From an uncultured bacterium (GTDB lineage Bacteria > Cyanobacteriota > Vampirovibrionia > Gastranaerophilales > Gastranaerophilaceae), in contig CABUAQ010000008.1 of assembly GCA_902489575.1 (NCBI GenBank), positions 1 to 36,404 on the forward strand: 36,404 nt of DNA, read 5' to 3'. Positions 30,547 through 36,404 of this stretch are shown one piece after another. Within the stretch, counting starts at the first letter, position 1, and the number at the start of each line of letters is the position of its first letter. The position numbers and the translations under genes were made by a program. The notes under the pieces were generated by a model that worked only from the letters and a program-made list of their open reading frames with translations, was not told the origin of the DNA and did not search any database.

Positions 30547-33500
30547 GTGAAAGTAAATTTTGATTTGAAAAACGAGAAAATTAATAGCGGAGGTACCCCG
30601 TCATTTGAAGGTTATAAGTTTGTGAAATCTGATGAAGGTTTCAGGGAACTTGAATTTGCGTATCCTTTTGATGAAACAAAGGAAAAGTGTTATCTGGAGA
30701 TTTATAAGCTGGATACTGACTCTTACGGAAATTATTTTACAACCGGGAAAGCCTATTCACGTGCCGGAGCAGATAAAATCCAGATTAAACGGGGAATAAA
30801 TCGTATAGATTTATCGAGAGAATTCGGTATTGATGATAATGCAGCGTTTGCGTATCACTATTTACTCGTTGATAATAACGGGTTTGTAAAAACCAGACTT
30901 GATGCAGGCGATGTTATTGATGAACGTGCGGATGATTATGAAAAAAGAAAGATATTTAATGTTGTCCCTCCTACAAAGTCAAATCTTTCACGCGGCGGTT
31001 CAATGAAGCTGGTTATCATTGATTCTCAGAAAGTTGGATATGTATATAATGATCAGAATATGGTTGTAAAAGATGAAAAACTTGCATCCCGCGGTGAAAA
31101 AGGTATAAAAACAATTGCAAATAAATTCGGCGGTACTCTTGCGGGTCTTGAGTATGCTATTGATAAAGGGGAATATGATTCTTACGGCAGAATTATTTCA
31201 TTACCTATTTTTACGGATGATAATTTTTCAGCCCATGCGTATTGGAATAAAAACTGTATGCAAATGGCCGGTTCTTTAGGTAATATAAATAATTACGCCT
31301 CTCTTCAGAGAAAAATGTTTGCGCATGGTTTGAATTTTGTTTCAGATGGTGCATTCGTAAATGAGGGTTTGGAAGGTGTCCATTTTAAGCATATGTTAAA
31401 ATGGGGAGAAGATTCTCCTTATTTTAACTGGTTCAGAGCTTCCGGAATTAAGGATAATCCTTTATCTTTAGGTGTCTTCTCAAAGAATAAGGATTTTATT
31501 TCACATAAAATTGTTAATTCTCCGTATGTATATATCCAGGACAGAGGCGGTTATATTACAATAAAAACAAACAAACTTTATGATAAGACAAAGCCGACTT
31601 ATGTTCAATTTTTTGATACTCGTTTAGTTTCAGAAAAGGAAAGAAAAGACACTTCTTCGCTTATTGAAACATATTCAAAAATGAGTACTCCGAATGTTTA
31701 TGAATTACATACTCATAATGATTCAATATTCCCGTACGCATTTGAGATAAATCCTGAAATTTATAATAAAAATATAAAAAATTTAAATAAGTACAATAGA
31801 ACAAACGGTGGTCGTATTGTTAACTTGGATAGTCCTACCGCAGCAAGATTGCTTTCAAAATACGAAACATTTGTTGTTGATGGAAAATTTGAAAGCGGTT
31901 TTGATACCTGGGAAGCAAATCCGGATATTGCAAAGTTGAATTTTGTATTTTCAACTGCAGATGTAAAAGCTTTGAAAAATTATCATATTGATGATAGGGA
32001 GCGTGAAAAGGAAAAAATTATTAGAGGAAACTGGCAGGTTCAGGATTATGCTGTTATGTCAGGACAGTATTGGACTCAAAAAACAGATGATATTTTGAGA
32101 TTGTATGTTGCTCAGAATCTTAAAAATATCGATAAAACTAATCCTGCTCTTGTATTTAATAAGATTGCGGGTTTTGCAAATAACAAAATCCTCCCTAAAT
32201 CTGTAAAAGCAGAAGTTACGAAAAGCGAAGTTGTAAATGTTTTGTCTGGTCATTATAAAGGAAAAAGAATTCTTTCAGATGAAGATAAAAGATCTCAAAT
32301 TATAGAAGGTTTGATGAATACCCCGCTTGATTCGTTTGAATTGGGTGATAATATAGTTTCTGTTTTAGGTTCTCCGCTAATTTCAAAAAGAGCTGCGACA
32401 GAAGATGAAATTGGTGTTTCAAGATACGAACTTTACAAGAGTGGCAATAAGCATCTTCCTTTGGAATACAAAAAGACTTACGACAAAATGGATAAAATTT
32501 ATACAACAGAAATGGCAGATTTTGCTGCAACCATTTTAGATCATGTTGATTCTGTTATGCCAAAGGATAAGAAACTCTTCGACGGGGATCAGGTAACCGA
32601 ATATGGAAAGTACGTATTACCGTTGATGCTTCCGTCTATTGCAAAATACGCGGTAATTAAATCTCTGGCACCTGATATTACCGTTGCTATAGATAAAAAT
32701 TCAGGTGAAATGTCATACGACTATAAGGCATTAAAAGAAGTTTCACTACAAGGTTTGCATATTACAAATCCTTCTTGTCCTGAAGACGAGGCTGATATGT
32801 TGCTTAACAGCCTGAGCAGGGGCATGAAAAAACTTGATTCTTCTATAGATGGTGAAATGGTTGAAAGTATTGTTAGAGCATTGAAAGATACAAACGTAAA
32901 TAGTTTTAAGCTTGCAGATTTGATTATTGACAAAACTCAAGCAGGTTTGGATTGGAGAATTGACGCGGCAAAAGATATTGCTGATATGGAATCCTTACGT
33001 CAGAAAAAAGCTAAATTTGAAGATGAATGGGAAGATGTTATTGATTTTTGGAAAAGATTTACTCAAGGAGTTATTGCTAAAAATCCTAATGCCTATACTG
33101 TTGCAGAAATTACAGATGTAGGAGATCTTCATGGTGTTGCATACGGTGGTCAGTCAAGAAGATTTCCTAAAGTTTCGGATGCTTTATCTAAGTTCCAGCG
33201 GGAAACCGGGATGACATCTACTGCAAATTATTCGCACTTCTTTACTTCTCTTATTAAAATGTTTACGAAAAATTTTGAAGACGGTTCAATATATAGTGAT
33301 AATAAATACAATCAACGCGTACTGTTTGAACAGTTGGTGAAGGGTGATCAGGCATTTATAAGGTCAGGCGGTCTTGATTCTGTAATTTATTCTTATACAT
33401 TTATCGGTAATCACGATAAGCCAAGGGCGCTTCACTGTGCGACTCTTGATATGAGTATGTTTCATTCAGACCTTACTGATCCGAATAATTACGATTACAG

Positions 33501-34698
33501 ACGCAGAGCATACCAAATTGTTGAAAATAAATTCTTAGATCCGATTTCTGATTATGAAATCGCTAACTATGATTTTTCTACAGTATCACCAAAGGCTGTT
33601 GCAATGGCTGATGCTTTGCATCCGGCATTCATAAATGTGTTGAATAGTTATAAAGAAAGATTTCCGGAGTTGAAGAATCCTGAGAAATACAACGAAGCTT
33701 TTATACCTATTTGTAAAGCAATTTCAGATTTGACACAAGGAAAGTTTGCAGGGAAACGATTTGATCCTGATGCTTTTGCCACTAAACCTATTGATATTAC
33801 AATTGCAATGGTTCTAAAACAGGCAAAAGATGAATATAATTTCAGGCTTCCTGGAGATAGTGAATCAAGATACGGTAAAGATGTTTTTGAAGCTGTGATG
33901 AAACCTGGTTTATCCAGACTCCTTGCGATGATTAAGTTTTTAGTGGCTCTTCCAGGTATGCCTACTTTGTTTGATGGCGATGATGCAGGAGCAACAGGTT
34001 ATGAAACAAAGGCTAAGAATGTTTATGTACAATGCCGTCAGAGAGTGCATGATGAATGGCTTGATTCAAGTGATGTAACTAAATATAGGGCATTTTTAGC
34101 AAAGTATAAGAAATTCTTTGATGAAACTATGGCTATTCGTAAAAATCCTAAGTGTAATGCGTTGAATAACGGTGCTGTGTATACACTTCCGCTTCAAACT
34201 TCACTTGAAGGAGTATCTGTACCTGCTATATTAAGACAAAGTACTGATGGCAGAATGGCGATTTCTGTGTTGAATACTTCAGGGCTCAATTATGATTACA
34301 GACGTGAATATAAGCAAGATGATATAACTCTTGATTCAATAAAGTTGAATTTTGAAACTCAGCGCGACGAAAATGGAGAGGAAAGAACTGTTTTTGTTGA
34401 TGGTGATAACGGAGTTGGTATATCAGGGCTTCGCAATGGGACAAAATTTATTAATGCAAAAAATGAAAGTGATGTTTATTATGTCAATGAACATGATGGC
34501 AAGTATTATTTAAAAAGCGGTTCAGGCGATGGTAAGATTCATTTGACAGATAGTACCCTGATACTTTATCACGTCCCGGACAGTACTGCACTTACATTCA
34601 CCGGTTCATTTAATTTCAAACCATCTGGGCGTTATGCTGCCGGAGCTTATGAAACAAAAACTTGTGATTGCGGTAAGAAGTTAGCCCTTACTCATTAA
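30547..34698 (+). CDS. Giant GH13 (alpha-amylase superfamily) protein with interrupted barrel, 1383 aa
   Basis: Start is GTG 30547, 6 bases after AAGGAG. Residues 1-140 look like an N-terminal beta domain (FRELEFAYPFDETKEKCYLEIYKL); no signal peptide is visible. GH13 regions are recognisable in order: region I HGLNFVSDGAFVNEG with Asp267, then SPYFNWFR; WEANPDIAKLNF at 455-466; region II WRIDAAKD with nucleophile Asp806; region III TVAEITDV with acid Glu854; region IV FIGNHDKPR with Asp957; and later PGMPTLFDGDDAGATGYETK. About 135 residues between region I and WEANPD, and over 300 between WEANPD and region II, exceed a normal barrel. A beta C-terminal domain ends with CDCGKK. The triad is intact, so it is probably active on an alpha-glucan; substrate is unknown. 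It stands alone, divergent from ahcY. Confidence 0.85.
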   Translation: MKVNFDLKNEKINSGGTPSFEGYKFVKSDEGFRELEFAYPFDETKEKCYLEIYKLDTDSYGNYFTTGKAYSRAGADKIQIKRGINRIDLSREFGIDDNAAFAYHYLLVDNNGFVKTRLDAGDVIDERADDYEKRKIFNVVPPTKSNLSRGGSMKLVIIDSQKVGYVYNDQNMVVKDEKLASRGEKGIKTIANKFGGTLAGLEYAIDKGEYDSYGRIISLPIFTDDNFSAHAYWNKNCMQMAGSLGNINNYASLQRKMFAHGLNFVSDGAFVNEGLEGVHFKHMLKWGEDSPYFNWFRASGIKDNPLSLGVFSKNKDFISHKIVNSPYVYIQDRGGYITIKTNKLYDKTKPTYVQFFDTRLVSEKERKDTSSLIETYSKMSTPNVYELHTHNDSIFPYAFEINPEIYNKNIKNLNKYNRTNGGRIVNLDSPTAARLLSKYETFVVDGKFESGFDTWEANPDIAKLNFVFSTADVKALKNYHIDDREREKEKIIRGNWQVQDYAVMSGQYWTQKTDDILRLYVAQNLKNIDKTNPALVFNKIAGFANNKILPKSVKAEVTKSEVVNVLSGHYKGKRILSDEDKRSQIIEGLMNTPLDSFELGDNIVSVLGSPLISKRAATEDEIGVSRYELYKSGNKHLPLEYKKTYDKMDKIYTTEMADFAATILDHVDSVMPKDKKLFDGDQVTEYGKYVLPLMLPSIAKYAVIKSLAPDITVAIDKNSGEMSYDYKALKEVSLQGLHITNPSCPEDEADMLLNSLSRGMKKLDSSIDGEMVESIVRALKDTNVNSFKLADLIIDKTQAGLDWRIDAAKDIADMESLRQKKAKFEDEWEDVIDFWKRFTQGVIAKNPNAYTVAEITDVGDLHGVAYGGQSRRFPKVSDALSKFQRETGMTSTANYSHFFTSLIKMFTKNFEDGSIYSDNKYNQRVLFEQLVKGDQAFIRSGGLDSVIYSYTFIGNHDKPRALHCATLDMSMFHSDLTDPNNYDYRRRAYQIVENKFLDPISDYEIANYDFSTVSPKAVAMADALHPAFINVLNSYKERFPELKNPEKYNEAFIPICKAISDLTQGKFAGKRFDPDAFATKPIDITIAMVLKQAKDEYNFRLPGDSESRYGKDVFEAVMKPGLSRLLAMIKFLVALPGMPTLFDGDDAGATGYETKAKNVYVQCRQRVHDEWLDSSDVTKYRAFLAKYKKFFDETMAIRKNPKCNALNNGAVYTLPLQTSLEGVSVPAILRQSTDGRMAISVLNTSGLNYDYRREYKQDDITLDSIKLNFETQRDENGEERTVFVDGDNGVGISGLRNGTKFINAKNESDVYYVNEHDGKYYLKSGSGDGKIHLTDSTLILYHVPDSTALTFTGSFNFKPSGRYAAGAYETKTCDCGKKLALTH

Positions 34699-34760
34699 TG
34701 TTTGATCATTTGTTAAGGTATAACCAATTACAAGTTAAAATTAGTTGCAATCAATAACAT

Positions 34761-34796
34761 GGCGGCAATAGTACTTGCTGCTGCCGGTTCTTTTCT
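34761..34796 (+). terminator. Possible terminator after the GH13 gene
   Basis: GGCGGCA (34761-34767) pairs with TGCTGCC (34779-34785), one G-U pair, 11-base loop, followed by GGTTCTTTTCT. The T run is offset by a few bases, so the call is weak. Confidence 0.4.
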
Positions 34797-34824
34797 GTGT
34801 GCAATATTAATTCAATACAGCGCC

Positions 34825-34848
34825 CGAGTAATTTCCTGTCATTACCCG
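34825..34848. other. Small hairpin between convergent GH13 and ychF genes
   Basis: CGAGTAAT (34825-34832) pairs with ATTACCCG (34841-34848) with one mismatch, 8-base loop. It lies 14 bases after the ychF stop in minus sense but lacks a following T run, so it is a poor terminator. Confidence 0.3.
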
Positions 34849-34861
34849 ACAATTTAATGTT

Positions 34862-35959
34862 CTATACAGCGAATCTGAAATGAACCAGATCCCCGTCTTG
34901 TATGATATAATCTTTACCTTCTAAGCGTGTAACACCTTTTTCTTTACATGCGTTATATGAGCCTAATTCTGCGAAATCCTTGTAAGGAGTAATTTCTGCT
35001 CTGATAAACCCTTTTTCAAAGTCTGTGTGTATAACACCTGCTGCCTGTGGAGCCTTAGTTCCCGCTGTGACTGTCCAGGCATGAACCTCTTTTTCCCCTG
35101 CTGTAATAAAGGTTCTTAGTTTCAAAAGATTATATACAGACTTAATCATACGGTTGATTCCGCTATCTTCAATGCCAAGTTCTTTCAGATATTCTTCTGC
35201 TTCTTCTTTACCAAGTTCAGCGAGTTCTTCTTCTATTTTAGCAGTAATTATTACCATTTCGGCACCGTGAGATTTTGCATATTCCTGAACTTTTTTTGTA
35301 TAGTCATTTCCGTCTTTCAAGTCAAATTCTGATACGTTTGCGCAGTATATAACAGGTTTGGTAGATAGTAAGTTGAGCATTTTTACAACTTTCAACTCAT
35401 CATCTTCAAAATGTTTATTGATATCAATAAAAGTGCATTCAGACAATAGTTCTGTAAGTCTTTTTAATACCTTATCTTCTAATAAAGCATCTTTATCTCC
35501 GGACTTAACGGTCTTTGCGATTCTTGTCTGGCGTCTTTCAACAGATGCCATATCAGCCAGTGCTAATTCAGTATTAATTGTTTCAATATCGCTGATTGGG
35601 TCTACCTTTCCTTCAACATGGATAGTATTTTCGTCGTCGAAACATCTTACAACCTGAATAATAGCATCAACTTCTCTTATATTCTGCAGGAATTGGTTAC
35701 CTAACCCCTCACCCTTACTGGCGCCTTTAACAAGACCTGCAATATCTACAAATTCAATCGCAGTCGGGATAATAGTGCTGGTTTTACATAATTTAGATAA
35801 AACCTCCAGCCTTTCATCAGGTACTTCTACCACCCCAATATTCGGTTCAATTGTACAAAACGGATAATTCGCGCTTTGAGCATTTCTTGCGTTTGTTAGC
35901 GCATTAAATAATGTTGACTTCCCTACGTTTGGTAATCCTACTATACCTGTTCTTAGCAT
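34862..35959 (-). CDS. ychF: Redox-regulated/ribosome-binding ATPase YchF
   Basis: Universally conserved Obg-family ATPase that binds ribosomes. It has 365 aa, normal length. P-loop GLPNVGKS at 8-15, NYPFCTIEPNIG switch I, DIAGLVKGASKGEGLGNQFL switch II region, and the characteristic NVSE in place of NKxD (YCANVSEFD), which underlies ATP preference in this family. A helical coiled-coil insert lies at about 130-200 and the C-terminal TGS domain ends in GDLVHFRFAV. An AAAGGAAA site precedes the ATG. Confidence 0.97.
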   Translation of the reverse strand: MLRTGIVGLPNVGKSTLFNALTNARNAQSANYPFCTIEPNIGVVEVPDERLEVLSKLCKTSTIIPTAIEFVDIAGLVKGASKGEGLGNQFLQNIREVDAIIQVVRCFDDENTIHVEGKVDPISDIETINTELALADMASVERRQTRIAKTVKSGDKDALLEDKVLKRLTELLSECTFIDINKHFEDDELKVVKMLNLLSTKPVIYCANVSEFDLKDGNDYTKKVQEYAKSHGAEMVIITAKIEEELAELGKEEAEEYLKELGIEDSGINRMIKSVYNLLKLRTFITAGEKEVHAWTVTAGTKAPQAAGVIHTDFEKGFIRAEITPYKDFAELGSYNACKEKGVTRLEGKDYIIQDGDLVHFRFAV

Positions 35960-35986
35960 GTATATTTCCTTTTTCTGGCTGTTTCT

Positions 35987-36015
35987 TATATAATTTTACC
36001 CCAAAACATCTGTAA
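35987..36015 (-). promoter_or_regulatory. ychF promoter
   Basis: In minus sense TTACAG (36015-36010), 17 bases, TATATA (35992-35987). Transcription would start near 35980, about 20 bases before the ATG. Confidence 0.45.
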
Positions 36016-36034
36016 TATATACCCATTTACGGAA

Positions 36035-36062
36035 TTGTTAAGTTATATTACGATTATATACT
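36035..36062 (+). promoter_or_regulatory. Candidate promoter of the 56-aa gene
   Basis: TTGTTA (36035-36040), 16 bases, TATACT (36057-36062). The leader to the ATG at 36154 would be about 85 bases, all very AT-rich. Confidence 0.35.
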
Positions 36063-36153
36063 TTTTAAATATATTTTAGGCAATTTTTAAATCTTAAAAT
36101 ACTTTATATATATGTAAGGGAAATAATAAAAATAGAATAAAGGGGATAAAGTT

Positions 36154-36324
36154 ATGAGAAATGAGTATGAAATGGTTACAGTTAAAGAGTATGTTGACAG
36201 CTTGGATTCAGTAAAATGTTTAAGTGTTGAGGAAAAAGAAATTGCAGCAAATGTTGAAAAATATTTATTAAGTATCCAAAGAGCTAAAACAAATGCGAAG
36301 ATAGTTGAAGCTTTATTAGCTTAA
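36154..36324 (+). CDS. Small hypothetical protein, 56 aa
   Basis: The ATG at 36154 has an AAAGGGGAT site. The protein starts MRNEYEMVTVKEYVDSLDSV and continues as two predicted helices rich in Glu, Ala, Lys and Val (LSVEEKEIAANVEKYLLS and AKTNAKIVEALLA). There is one Cys and no membrane segment. It could be a small DNA-binding or adaptor protein, but nothing specific is visible. A hairpin follows it at 36353-36380. It is unrelated in sequence to the 54-aa protein at 21435-21599. Confidence 0.65.
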   Translation: MRNEYEMVTVKEYVDSLDSVKCLSVEEKEIAANVEKYLLSIQRAKTNAKIVEALLA

Positions 36325-36352
36325 TCAAATATAATATAATGTGATAAATTGT

Positions 36353-36380
36353 GAGGCACCGGTTTCTTAATCGATGCCTC
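36353..36380 (+). terminator. Hairpin after the 56-aa gene
   Basis: GAGGCACCG (36353-36361) pairs with CGATGCCTC (36372-36380) with one mismatch and a 10-base loop, followed by TTGATTTATT. The T run is broken, so strength is moderate. Confidence 0.55.
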
Positions 36381-36404
36381 TTGATTTATTGAAAATAGTC
36401 TGTT

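Noticed and set aside
34699..34861. Small RNA or tRNA between the GH13 and ychF genes
   Set aside because: Two small hairpins are present but no cloverleaf, no CCA-like end and no promoter could be made out.

Overview
The window is an AT-rich, gene-dense bacterial chromosome segment from a Gram-negative-type anaerobe. Evidence for an outer membrane is LpxK (lipid A kinase), two MlaD/MCE lipid-transport proteins, a Skp/OmpH chaperone and a TpsB-type barrel with a POTRA domain. Evidence for fermentative anaerobic life is a trimeric [FeFe]-hydrogenase operon (hydC-hydB-hydA). The adenosylhomocysteinase is the short type I associate with cyanobacteria and archaea. Together with several lineage-specific looking hypothetical proteins, this points to a non-photosynthetic relative of Cyanobacteria, most likely gut Gastranaerophilales (Melainabacteria/Vampirovibrionia). 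The placement is inference from gene content only. No phage, IS element, CRISPR array, rRNA or tRNA was recognised.

Layout. 1-2000 (- strand): two unrecognised Ser/Gly/Asn-rich or coiled-coil proteins. 2184-5277 (+): promoter, then mlaD, lpxK and nth, tightly packed. 5351-5824: unknown gene followed by a paired GC-rich palindrome. 6063-10231 (+): hydrogenase operon ending in a strong terminator. 10292-10747 (-): Skp-like chaperone. 11034-13064 (+): TpsB-like transporter. 13146-15184 (+): bioD-bioA, overlapping by one base. 15188-18642 (-): two tandem paralogous unknown genes, folP with an N-terminal extension, and a second mlaD. 18767-21227 (-): obgE, a 56-codon zinc-ribbon gene and a YhcC-type radical SAM gene. 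21435-23764 (-): a small gene, a poly-Gln protein with an internal repeat, and a coiled-coil protein. 23909-27802 (+): uvrA and two tandem secreted paralogues. 27981-29030 (+): TerC/DUF475 membrane protein. 29103-30371 (-): ahcY. 30547-34698 (+): a giant GH13-type protein with large insertions in the barrel. 34862-35959 (-): ychF. 36154-36324 (+): a small unknown gene. After adding the small genes, no stretch longer than about 300 bases lacks a gene.

How the genes fit together. The hydrogenase probably links NADH and ferredoxin re-oxidation to H2 in fermentation. MlaD, LpxK, Skp and TpsB are cell-envelope functions. BioA/BioD, FolP and AhcY serve cofactor and methyl metabolism. UvrA and Nth are repair enzymes; ObgE and YchF are ribosome-associated GTPases. 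The most unusual items are the GH13 protein with its split catalytic barrel, a 53-bp perfect repeat exactly 300 bp apart inside the poly-Gln gene, two separate tandem-paralogue pairs of unknown function, and promoter placement that predicts leaderless mRNAs for uvrA and folP.
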